Source: Actinacidiphila alni (GTDB lineage: Bacteria > Actinomycetota > Actinomycetes > Streptomycetales > Streptomycetaceae). From it: a stretch of 64,000 nt of DNA. Every line of letters begins with the position of its first letter. Within the stretch, counting starts at the first letter, position 1. The notes beneath the pieces were generated by a model. The model worked only from the letters and a program-made list of their open reading frames with translations, ran no database searches and was not told the origin of the DNA. The stretch is from positions 1 to 64,000 of the forward strand of contig NZ_FONG01000003.1 of NCBI RefSeq assembly GCF_900112845.1, read 5' to 3'. Shown here piece by piece: positions 1 to 6,913 of this stretch. Position numbers and translations under genes: made by a program.

Positions 1-188
1 ACATGGTCTCCGTCGCCGAATGGACCGACCCGCCACTGACCACCATCCGCCAGGACATCGAGGAAATGGGCCGCCTCATGGCCCGGCTGCTGCTGAGGGC
101 GCTGGAGCCGACGGCCGTCGAGCCCGGTGTGCCCGCGCTGTCCTCGATCGTCACGCCGACCCGGCTCGTGGTCCGCGCGTCCGCCTGA
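1..188 (+). CDS. LacI-family transcriptional repressor, C-terminal fragment (gene begins before the window)
   Basis: Only the last 61 or so codons are in the window; the gene enters from the left edge. The visible tail ([19 protein letters not shown] followed by a short linker and a hydrophobic end strand) is the characteristic C-terminus of LacI/GalR repressors, the region following the core sugar-binding domain. The DNA-binding domain is outside the window. It reads in the same direction as the beta-glucosidase at 364, with two palindromic operators between them, so it is the natural repressor candidate for that gene, in the manner of CebR/BglR repressors of Streptomyces cello-oligosaccharide genes. 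That link is inference. Confidence 0.85.
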   Translation, partial: MVSVAEWTDPPLTTIRQDIEEMGRLMARLLLRALEPTAVEPGVPALSSIVTPTRLVVRASA

Positions 189-280
189 CCCGTCCCGCGC
201 CCCGGCCGCGCAATCGCGGTCCGCGGAAAGCGACATGAGGGCACAACCCGTCGTGCGGCCGCTCTTGACGGTGGGTCGCC

Positions 281-296
281 GGAGCGTGCACGCTCC
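281..296. promoter_or_regulatory. Perfect 16-bp palindrome over the GH1 promoter
   Basis: GGAGCGTGCACGCTCC is a perfect palindrome. A -35-like TTGACG lies at 265-270 and an 18-bp spacer would put a -10 (CACGCT) inside the palindrome, so a bound protein would block the promoter of the beta-glucosidase at 364. It differs from the second palindrome at 308-323, which suggests a second regulator. Confidence 0.6.
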
Positions 297-307
297 TGTG
301 AAGCGCA

Positions 308-323
308 CTGAGAGCGCTCTCAG
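308..323. promoter_or_regulatory. LacI/CebR-type operator upstream of GH1
   Basis: CTGAGAGCGCTCTCAG is a perfect 16-bp palindrome centred on AGCGCT. It differs by one base per half-site from the known CebR-type box TGGGAGCGCTCCCA of Streptomyces cellobiose genes. It lies 40 bp before the start of the beta-glucosidase and just after the end of a LacI-family gene. Confidence 0.75.
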
Positions 324-363
324 ATATCGTTGTCAGACTCCCGCCCCGGAGGAGCACCCGCCC

Positions 364-1833
364 ATGACCGCTGTCGACGACCAGGCCATCGTGAGCACCC
401 TGCGGTTCCCGCCGGGTTTCCGCTGGGGAACGGCCACCGCCGCGTACCAGATCGAGGGCGCGACGCGTGAGGACGGACGGACACCGTCGATCTGGGACAC
501 CTTCAGCGGCACGCCCGGCCGGGTGCTCAACGGCGACACCGGGGACATCGCCGCCGACCACCGCAACCGGATGCCCGAGGACGTCGCCCTGCTGCGCGAA
601 CTCGGCGTCACCGACTACCGGTTCTCGGTGTCCTGGCCGCGTGTGCAGCCCACCGGCCGCGGCCCCGCCGTCCAACGCGGCCTGGACTTCTACCGGCAGC
701 TCACCGACCGGCTGCTGGAGGCCGGCATCCGGCCGGTCCTCACGCTCTACCACTGGGACCTGCCGCAGGAGTTGGAGGACGCGGGCGGCTGGCCCGAGCG
801 GGACACCGCCGCGCGCTTCGCCGACTACGCCACGCTCGTCGCGGAGGCGCTCGGCGACCGCGTCCCGATGTGGACGACGCTCAACGAGCCTTGGTGCAGC
901 GCCTTTCTCGGCTACGGCTCGGGCGAGCACGCCCCCGGCAGGACGGATCCGGCCGCGGCCCTGCGGGCCGCGCACCACCTCAACCTCGGGCACGGCCTGG
1001 CCGTGGGCGCGCTGCGCGACCTGCTGCCGGACTCCGCCGACCTCTCCCTGGTGCTCAACCTGGCGGCCGTACGCGGCCGTTCGGACTCCGCCGCCGACCG
1101 TGACGCGGTCCGCAGGATCGAGGCGCTGGCCAACCGGATCTTCCTCGACCCGGTCTTCCACGCCCACTACCCGCGCGACCTGATGGAGGACACGGCCGCG
1201 CTCACCGACTGGTCCTTCGTCCGGGACGGCGACCTCGCCCAGATCTCCCGCCCGATCGATGTGCTCGGCATCAACTACTACAGCCCCACGGTGGTCGCCG
1301 CCGCAGCGGCGTCCCCCGTCGCCGTGCCGGGGCGCCCGGTGCCGCAGGCGCCGTCGGCCTGGCCCGGCACCGAGGGGCTGGTCCGCTTTCTGCCGGGCGA
1401 GGGCCCGCGCACCGCGATGGGCTGGCCGGTCGACGCCGAAGGGCTGGTCGAGCTGCTGCGCCGGCTGCACCGCGAACTGCCCCGGCTGCCGTTGATGATC
1501 ACCGAGAACGGCGCCGCCTACCACGACTACGCCGACCCGTCCGGCGCCGTCCACGACCCCGAGCGGATCGCGTACCTGGAGAGCCATCTGGCCGCCGTGC
1601 ACGAGGCGGTGCGCTCCGGCGTGGACGTGCGCGGCTACTTCCTCTGGTCGCTGCTGGACAATTTCGAGTGGGCGTACGGCTACAGCAAGCGCTTCGGCAT
1701 CGTGCACGTCGACTTCGCCAGCCAGCGCCGCACCCTCAAGGACAGCGCCCGCTGGTACGCGGCGCTGATCGCGGACAACCGCGCCGCCCCGGGAGCGCCC
1801 GCACCCCGCCACCCGCACCGCAGGCGCCGCTGA
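364..1833 (+). CDS. GH1 family beta-glucosidase
   Basis: 489 aa, cytoplasmic (no signal peptide), hydrolysing beta-linked glucosides such as cellobiose. The GH1 N-terminal signature is present at residues 17-32 ([15 protein letters not shown]). The acid/base glutamate is E175 in TLNEPW and the nucleophile E381 in ITENGA, and the C-terminal [18 protein letters not shown] block is complete, so the enzyme should be active. The reading frame is open far upstream, but the ATG at 364 is chosen because GGAGGAG precedes it and because it lies downstream of the promoter and operators at 265-323. The preceding LacI-family gene and the AGCGCT-centred palindrome point to induction by cello-oligosaccharides (inference). 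Confidence 0.95.
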   Translation: MTAVDDQAIVSTLRFPPGFRWGTATAAYQIEGATREDGRTPSIWDTFSGTPGRVLNGDTGDIAADHRNRMPEDVALLRELGVTDYRFSVSWPRVQPTGRGPAVQRGLDFYRQLTDRLLEAGIRPVLTLYHWDLPQELEDAGGWPERDTAARFADYATLVAEALGDRVPMWTTLNEPWCSAFLGYGSGEHAPGRTDPAAALRAAHHLNLGHGLAVGALRDLLPDSADLSLVLNLAAVRGRSDSAADRDAVRRIEALANRIFLDPVFHAHYPRDLMEDTAALTDWSFVRDGDLAQISRPIDVLGINYYSPTVVAAAAASPVAVPGRPVPQAPSAWPGTEGLVRFLPGEGPRTAMGWPVDAEGLVELLRRLHRELPRLPLMITENGAAYHDYADPSGAVHDPERIAYLESHLAAVHEAVRSGVDVRGYFLWSLLDNFEWAYGYSKRFGIVHVDFASQRRTLKDSARWYAALIADNRAAPGAPAPRHPHRRRR

Positions 1834-1840
1834 CGGCGGC

Positions 1841-1899
1841 GTACCGGACCGACTCGCGGGTACTGCCGCGTGCCGGACCGATCCGCGGGTGCCGGTGGC
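1841..1899. repeat. Imperfect 29-bp tandem duplication in a spacer
   Basis: Two copies of a roughly 29-bp unit (1841-1869 and 1870-1899), each beginning GTRCCGGACCGA and continuing with CGCGGGT, lie in the short spacer between the GH1 and Lrp genes. Similar CGTAC/CCGG-rich spacer repeats occur at 2998, 33257 and 60514. Confidence 0.6.
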
Positions 1900-1928
1900 G
1901 GCGGACCGGCCGGTCGTACCGGACGTGG

Positions 1929-2402
1929 TCAGCGCGGCCGGGATCCCGTCGGGTCGACACGGTGCCGCTGCACATGCTCGTACGCCATCGTCGTCTGCAC
2001 ATCGGCGATCTCCCGGCGCTCGGTGAGCCGGTCGATGACGAAGGCGTAGACGCCGTTCACGTCCGGCACCGCGATGTGGATCAGGAAGTCGTGCGGGCCC
2101 GAGGTGACGAACAGGCCGATCACCTCGGGCAGCGCCGCGGCCCACTCGCGGAAGCCCTCGATCACCGGCCGGGCCGGCGGTCTGACCCGTACCGCGATCA
2201 GTGCCTGCACCGGGCGGCCGATCGCCGTCAGGTCGAGCGACGCGTGGTAGCCGGTGATCACTCCGCGGTCGCGGAGCTGCTTGACCCGTTCCAGCGAGGT
2301 CGAGGGGGACACGCCCGTCTTGGCCGCGAGATCACGGTTGGTCTGCCGTGCATCGTTCTGCAGCTCCCCCAGCAGGGCCTGGTCCAGCGCATCAAGTTCC
2401 AT
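1929..2402 (-). CDS. Lrp/AsnC family transcriptional regulator
   Basis: 157 aa. An N-terminal winged helix (about residues 1-55: LDALDQALLGELQNDARQTN, then KTGVSPSTSLERVKQLRDRGVI) is followed by the RAM/AsnC ligand-binding domain (about 65-145). The start chosen is the ATG at 2402 (MELDALDQ), the usual beginning of the family; a start four codons earlier is possible. It is divergent from the DUF2000 gene at 2533, a pairing I recognise as common in actinobacteria, and the 130-bp intergenic region carries palindromes at 2450-2471. It probably controls itself and that neighbour, responding to an amino acid or small metabolite. Confidence 0.9.
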   Translation of the reverse strand: MELDALDQALLGELQNDARQTNRDLAAKTGVSPSTSLERVKQLRDRGVITGYHASLDLTAIGRPVQALIAVRVRPPARPVIEGFREWAAALPEVIGLFVTSGPHDFLIHIAVPDVNGVYAFVIDRLTERREIADVQTTMAYEHVQRHRVDPTGSRPR

Positions 2403-2449
2403 GAAATCCCTCAATCACCCGATGAAGTTCGGCAGCCAGGCATAGCGGC

Positions 2450-2471
2450 GGCACATGTGCCTAGCCTAGGC
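2450..2471. promoter_or_regulatory. Adjacent palindromes between lrp-like and DUF2000 genes
   Basis: GGCACATGTGCC (2450-2461) is a perfect 12-bp palindrome and is followed directly by a second palindromic stretch around CCTAGCCTAGGC. They lie 48 bp upstream of the Lrp start and 60 bp upstream of the DUF2000 start, where an Lrp-type dimer or multimer would be expected to bind. Confidence 0.5.
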
Positions 2472-2532
2472 GGCGGATTCCCGATCTCCTTATGCCCGGT
2501 CCGCCGCGCGCGGAACCGAGGAAGGACGCCGC

Positions 2533-2973
2533 ATGGACGTACGGACGGACCTGTCGACCCGGCAGGCGAAGCTCAAATGGGTCATCGTCGTGGACGAGGC
2601 GCTGCCCGCCGGGCGCCTGGTGAACGCCGCCGCCTGCATGGCCGCGTCGGTCGGCAGGGAACTGCCCGAGCTGGTCGGACCCGGCGGCGCCGACGCCTCG
2701 GGCGCCGACCACCCGGGGCTGCCCTGGGCGGGCTGCTCTGTCCTGGCCGCCGACGCCGACACGCTGCGCGAGCTGCGCGGGAAGGCCGCCGCCAAGGAGG
2801 GCGTGCTGGTCGTCGACATGCCGGAGGCGGCCCAGACCGCCCGGATCTACGACCAGTATCTGGAGCTGCTCGCGGGCACCAAGGGCGAGGACGTGGTCTA
2901 CACGGCGATCAGCCTGGTGGGCCCGCGCAACGCGGTGGACCGGCTGGTGGGCCGGCTGCCGCTGCTGCGCTGA
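2533..2973 (+). CDS. DUF2000 family protein
   Basis: 146 aa, soluble. The sequence (KLKWVIVVDEALPAGRLVNAAACMAASVG near the start; Y/D/Q-rich middle; AISLVGPRNAVDRLVGRLPLLR at the end) matches the DUF2000 family, which adopts a peptidyl-tRNA-hydrolase-like fold but has no assigned activity. The start is supported by GGAAGGA nine bases upstream. It is divergent from an Lrp/AsnC regulator, which suggests a role in amino-acid metabolism or its sensing; that is inference from context only. Confidence 0.85.
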   Translation: MDVRTDLSTRQAKLKWVIVVDEALPAGRLVNAAACMAASVGRELPELVGPGGADASGADHPGLPWAGCSVLAADADTLRELRGKAAAKEGVLVVDMPEAAQTARIYDQYLELLAGTKGEDVVYTAISLVGPRNAVDRLVGRLPLLR

Positions 2974-2997
2974 GCCGCGCCCGCGGCGCCTCGGCGT

Positions 2998-3043
2998 CCC
3001 GATGCCGTACGTCCCGATGCGGTACGTCCCGGCAGCCCCGTAT
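2998..3043. repeat. 15-bp tandem repeat in a spacer
   Basis: CCCGATGCCGTACGT (2998-3012) is followed directly by CCCGATGCGGTACGT (3013-3027), one mismatch, then by decaying copies (CCCGGCAGCCCCGTAT and so on). It fills the spacer between the DUF2000 and SpoIIE genes and is not coding in any convincing frame. Confidence 0.6.
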
Positions 3044-3111
3044 CCCCGTGTGTCCCGGCGCCCCGGACGTCCCGACGCGCCCTCCGGCGCCCGGCGCGCG
3101 ATGATCGAGGG

Positions 3112-5199
3112 ATGAGCCGTACCGGTCGCGAGAAGGGCGTCCCCGAGCTGGAGCCCGAGGTCTTCGACCGTGCCATCGTGGCCGTGGCGCTCACCGCGGG
3201 CCCCGAGCACCGGCTGGTGTACTACAACGAGGCGTTCCACGACCTCTTCGGTCCCCGCCCGCTCGGCGTCCCGGTCGGCGAGGCGTTCGCGGAGCCCGCC
3301 GCGGAGCGCTTCCTCGACCTGCTCGGCGCGGTCCACGAGGACAAGGCACCGCGCCAGGTCACCACGCCGCGCACCACCGAGGGGACGGACCCCGGCGCAC
3401 CCGGACGGCGGCACTTCGTCTACAGCCTCTCCCCGGTGGTCTCCCGGCACGGCCCCGGCGTGCTGACCGTCGCCATCGACACCACCGCCCACATCGAGGC
3501 GGCCGAACGCGCCGAGGAACTCTCCGAGCAACGGCACCAGGCACTGCAACGCTACGAGGCGCTGCTGTCGGCCGTCTCGCAGAACGTCTGGCTGATGAGT
3601 CCGGACGGCGTGATCACCGAACTCATGGGCGGCTTCGAGGAGTTCACCGGACTGCCGTGGCGGCCCAGGATCGACCAGGTGTGGCTGGACGCGGTGCACC
3701 CGCAGGACCGCGCCGGGCTCGTCCAGACCTTCCGGGACGCCGCGCGCGGCACCCCGTCGATGTTCGTGTGCACCTTCCGGCTGCGGGCCGCGTCCGGCGA
3801 ATACCGGCGGGTGCAGTCCCGAGCGGTGCCGGTGGTGCGGGGCGGCGTCACCGTCGAGTGGGTCGGCACCACCGCCGACATCGAGGACCAGTGGCGCAAC
3901 CGGCTGCGCGAACGCCTGCTGGCCAGGGTCGCCACCGTCACCGCCGCCCAGGACGTGGCCCAGGCGTTCGGCGCGACGGCCGCCGCCGTCGTGCCCGAAC
4001 TCACCGACGCCTGCGCGGTGTTCCTGCTGCCCGCGCCGGGACTGCCGGGGCCCGGACCCGGCGGCGCGCCCACCGCCACCCGGATCGCCTCCACCGCCCG
4101 CGCGGGACTGCCCGACCTGCCGCCGCTGAGCGACCAGTCGTACCAGGTCGGCCCGGTCGTGCAGCAGGTGATCGAGAGCCGCAGGCCCCGGCTGGTCACC
4201 TTCCCCAGCGGCAGCCCGCCGTCCGGCATCGTCCCCGACGTCTCCACCGCCTGGCTGCGCACGGTGCGCGCCACCAGCCTCACGATCGTGCCGATCGTCA
4301 TCGACGCGGCCGTCGTCGCCTTCGCCGTCGCCGCGGCCTGCGCCGACAGCCCGCCGCCTGGCCCCGCCGACCTGGCGCTGCTCGGCGAGGTGCTGCACGA
4401 GGTGCGCGACCCGCTGCGGCAGGCGCTGGAACTCCAGCGCACCCGGCAGACCGCCCTCACCCTCCAGCGCGCCCTGCTCACGCCCACCCCGCGCGTGCCG
4501 GGCGCCGAACTGGCCGCGCACTACCAGCCCGCCAGCAAGACCGCGGAGATCGGTGGCGACTGGTACGACGCGCTGCTGCTGCCGGACGGCTCGGTCGCCC
4601 TCACCATCGGCGACATCGCGGGCCACGACCTGGAGGCGGCCACCTCGATGAGCCAGCTGCGCAGCATGCTGCGGGTCATCGCCTACGACCAGGCGCACAG
4701 CGGACCGCCCGCCGACAGCCTGGCGCGCCTGGACCGGGTCGCGGACGGCCTCGGCATCGCCCCGCTGGTCACCGCCGTGCACGTACAGCTCACCCCGCGC
4801 CCGGGCGGCGGCTGGCACGCCGCCTGGTCCAACGCCGGGCATCCGCCACCGCTGCTGCTCCCGGTGTCCGGGCAGCCGCGTTTCCTGCGGGGCGAGGGCC
4901 CCGACCTTCCGCTGTGCGTGGACCCCTCGCTGCCGCGTACCACCTGGCACGAGGACCTGCGCACCGGCGACACCCTGCTGCTCTACACCGACGGGCTGAT
5001 CGAGGTGCCGGGCACCGACCTCACCGAGGGCATGGCGCATCTGGCCGCGCACGCCGACGAGGCGCAGTCGGACGGCGTGACGCTCGCGGCCCTGTGCGGG
5101 CGGCTGCTCGCCGCCGCCGACTCGCGGCGCGACGACGCGGCCGTGATCGGCTTCCGGCCGATCGCGCAGGGCCGGGTGTGGACCGGGATGTGGCGCTGA
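3112..5199 (+). CDS. PAS-PAS-GAF-SpoIIE (PP2C-type) protein phosphatase
   Basis: 695 aa, soluble. Order: PAS fold (about 18-125), second PAS (about 145-255, with ...SVSPDG-like LMSPDGVITELMGGFEEFTG), GAF-like domain (about 270-430), and a C-terminal SpoIIE/PP2C phosphatase (about 465-690) with the metal-site aspartates in GGDWYDALLLPDG, GDIAGHDLEAA, LLYTDGLIE and RRDDAAVIG. Such proteins dephosphorylate anti-sigma-factor antagonists in partner-switching systems, and the PAS/GAF modules tune activity to a signal. No anti-sigma factor or antagonist gene is adjacent, so its partner is elsewhere. The start codon follows GAGGG with almost no spacing, so the exact N-terminus is uncertain. Confidence 0.9.
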   Translation: MSRTGREKGVPELEPEVFDRAIVAVALTAGPEHRLVYYNEAFHDLFGPRPLGVPVGEAFAEPAAERFLDLLGAVHEDKAPRQVTTPRTTEGTDPGAPGRRHFVYSLSPVVSRHGPGVLTVAIDTTAHIEAAERAEELSEQRHQALQRYEALLSAVSQNVWLMSPDGVITELMGGFEEFTGLPWRPRIDQVWLDAVHPQDRAGLVQTFRDAARGTPSMFVCTFRLRAASGEYRRVQSRAVPVVRGGVTVEWVGTTADIEDQWRNRLRERLLARVATVTAAQDVAQAFGATAAAVVPELTDACAVFLLPAPGLPGPGPGGAPTATRIASTARAGLPDLPPLSDQSYQVGPVVQQVIESRRPRLVTFPSGSPPSGIVPDVSTAWLRTVRATSLTIVPIVIDAAVVAFAVAAACADSPPPGPADLALLGEVLHEVRDPLRQALELQRTRQTALTLQRALLTPTPRVPGAELAAHYQPASKTAEIGGDWYDALLLPDGSVALTIGDIAGHDLEAATSMSQLRSMLRVIAYDQAHSGPPADSLARLDRVADGLGIAPLVTAVHVQLTPRPGGGWHAAWSNAGHPPPLLLPVSGQPRFLRGEGPDLPLCVDPSLPRTTWHEDLRTGDTLLLYTDGLIEVPGTDLTEGMAHLAAHADEAQSDGVTLAALCGRLLAAADSRRDDAAVIGFRPIAQGRVWTGMWR

Positions 5200-5265
5200 C
5201 CTGCCCGTACCGGCCGCGGGCCTCCTCGGTGCGTACGCGGGCGCGGTCCGCCCGGGCGGCCGGCG

Positions 5266-5877
5266 TCAGAGCCGTACGACCATCACCACGCCGAGCGTGA
5301 TCATCGTGACCGCGATGACGGCGTCCAGTGCCCGCCAGGCGGCGGGGCGCGAGAAGGGCCGGCGCAGCAGCCGGGCGCCGAAGCCCAGCGCCGAGAACCA
5401 CAGCACGCTGCCCGTCGCGGCGCCGACCGCGAACGGCCAGCGGCCGTCGCCGTACCCGTTGGCGACGGACCCCAGCAGCAGCACCGTGTCGAGGTACACA
5501 TGCGGATTGAGCCAGGTCATCGCCAGGCAGGTGAGCACCGCCGCGCGCAGTGAGCCGCCCGAGCGGCCCGCCGGGTCCAGGTGCTCCGGGTGCAGGGCGC
5601 GGCGGGCGGCCAGCAGGCCGTAGCCGACCAGGAAGGCGCCGCCGACCCACGCGGCGACGGTGACGGCCGGCGGCCAGGCGTTCACCACGGCGCCGATGCC
5701 CGACACACCTGCCGTGATCAGCAGCACGTCGGACACGGCGCAGATCGCGACGACCGCCGCGACGTGCTCGCGCCGGATGCCCTGCCGCAGGACGAAGGCG
5801 TTCTGGGCACCGATGGCGACGATGAGCGACAGGCCGGTGCCGAGACCCGCCAGTGCCGCGAGAAGAGCTGCGTGCAT
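5266..5877 (-). CDS. lysE: LysE/ArgO family amino-acid exporter
   Basis: 203 aa, about six membrane segments. The N-terminal motif GLGTGLSLIVAIGAQNAFVLRQGIRREH is the hallmark of LysE/ArgO exporters of lysine and arginine, and length matches the family. It is divergent from a LysR regulator at 5947 of the LysG/ArgP type, with an inverted repeat in the 70-bp gap; this is the classic lysE-lysG arrangement first described in Corynebacterium, where the regulator switches on export when basic amino acids accumulate. Whether lysine, arginine or both are the substrate cannot be told from sequence. Confidence 0.92.
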   Translation of the reverse strand: MHAALLAALAGLGTGLSLIVAIGAQNAFVLRQGIRREHVAAVVAICAVSDVLLITAGVSGIGAVVNAWPPAVTVAAWVGGAFLVGYGLLAARRALHPEHLDPAGRSGGSLRAAVLTCLAMTWLNPHVYLDTVLLLGSVANGYGDGRWPFAVGAATGSVLWFSALGFGARLLRRPFSRPAAWRALDAVIAVTMITLGVVMVVRL

Positions 5878-5913
5878 GGCACCGAGGCTAGGAGCGCGTG
5901 TGGCATCAATCCA

Positions 5914-5939
5914 GCTAATGATTCTTAGCTACCCTTAGC
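5914..5939. promoter_or_regulatory. Operator repeats between lysE and lysG
   Basis: GCTAA-TGATTC-TTAGC (5914-5929) is a perfect 5-bp-arm inverted repeat, and a further TTAGC at 5935-5939 makes a direct repeat with 10-bp period. This T-N11-A-like, AT-rich island in GC-rich DNA is a likely LysG/ArgP binding region. Confidence 0.6.
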
Positions 5940-5946
5940 AATTGTG

Positions 5947-6888
5947 ATGATCGACCTTCCGCTGGACCAGGTCCGTACGCTGCTCGCGGCGGTGGACGAG
6001 GGCACCTTCGAGGCCGCGGCGGCCACCCTGCACGTCACGCCGTCCGCGGTCAGCCAGCGCGTCAAGGCACTGGAGCAGCGCACCGGGCGGGTCCTGCTGC
6101 TGCGCACCAAACCGGTACGGCTGACCGAGTCCGGCGAGATCGTCGTCCGCTTCGCGCGCCAGCTGACCCGGCTGGAGCGCGACGCCAGCGCCGAACTCGG
6201 CCTGTCCGACGGCTCGGAGGACGCCGACCCCTCGGGCGGTACGACGTCGCTGCCCATCGCGGTCAACGACGACTCGCTCGCCACCTGGTTCCTGCCCGCG
6301 CTCGACGCGGTCCCCGCCTCCTCGCGGATCTGCTTCGACCTGCGTTGCGACGACCAGGACCACACCACCGCGATGCTCCGGCAGGGGCTGGTGATGGCGG
6401 CGGTCACCTCCTCGCCGGAGCCCGTGCAGGGCTGTACGGTCCGCCCGCTCGGCCGGATGCGGTACCGGGCGATGGCCGCGCCCGTCTTCGTCGAACGCCG
6501 GCTGTCCGGCGGGCCCCTGCGCGAGACGCTGCCGCGGGCGCCCGCGGTGGACTTCGACCGCAAGGACGACCTCCAGGGCGCCTTTCTGCGCGGCCTCGCG
6601 CCGCGCGGCGGCGCCGAGCACAACGCCCCCGGCCGCGCCCGGCACTACGTCCCGTCCTCCGACGCCTTCGTCAGAGCCGTGGTGTCGGGGCTCGGCTGGG
6701 GCATGATCCCCGATCTCCAGGCCGCGCCGCACCGCGCGGACGGCACCCTGGTCGACCTGGCCTACCGGCGGCCGGTCGACGTCCCGCTCTACTGGCAGCA
6801 GTGGAAACTCGACTCCCCGGCGCTGGCCGCCGTCGCCGAGGCCGTGGCGCGGACGGCCGCCGTGGCCCTCGGGGAGCCGCGCGACTGA
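5947..6888 (+). CDS. lysG: LysR-family regulator of the LysG/ArgP subgroup
   Basis: 313 aa. N-terminal winged helix (DQVRTLLAAVDEGTFEAAAATLHVTPSAVSQRVKALEQRTGRVLL, residues about 7-60) and a periplasmic-binding-like effector domain (about 95-305), with the ArgP-type ending VPLYWQQWKLDSPAL. No Shine-Dalgarno sequence is visible; GTG at 5944 and ATG at 5947 are adjacent candidates and the mRNA may be leaderless. Divergent from the LysE exporter, which it should activate in response to basic amino acids. It is a member of the subgroup by both sequence and neighbourhood. Confidence 0.9.
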   Translation: MIDLPLDQVRTLLAAVDEGTFEAAAATLHVTPSAVSQRVKALEQRTGRVLLLRTKPVRLTESGEIVVRFARQLTRLERDASAELGLSDGSEDADPSGGTTSLPIAVNDDSLATWFLPALDAVPASSRICFDLRCDDQDHTTAMLRQGLVMAAVTSSPEPVQGCTVRPLGRMRYRAMAAPVFVERRLSGGPLRETLPRAPAVDFDRKDDLQGAFLRGLAPRGGAEHNAPGRARHYVPSSDAFVRAVVSGLGWGMIPDLQAAPHRADGTLVDLAYRRPVDVPLYWQQWKLDSPALAAVAEAVARTAAVALGEPRD

Positions 6889-6913
6889 CCGGCCCGGCGC
6901 CGGGGCGAGCCGC

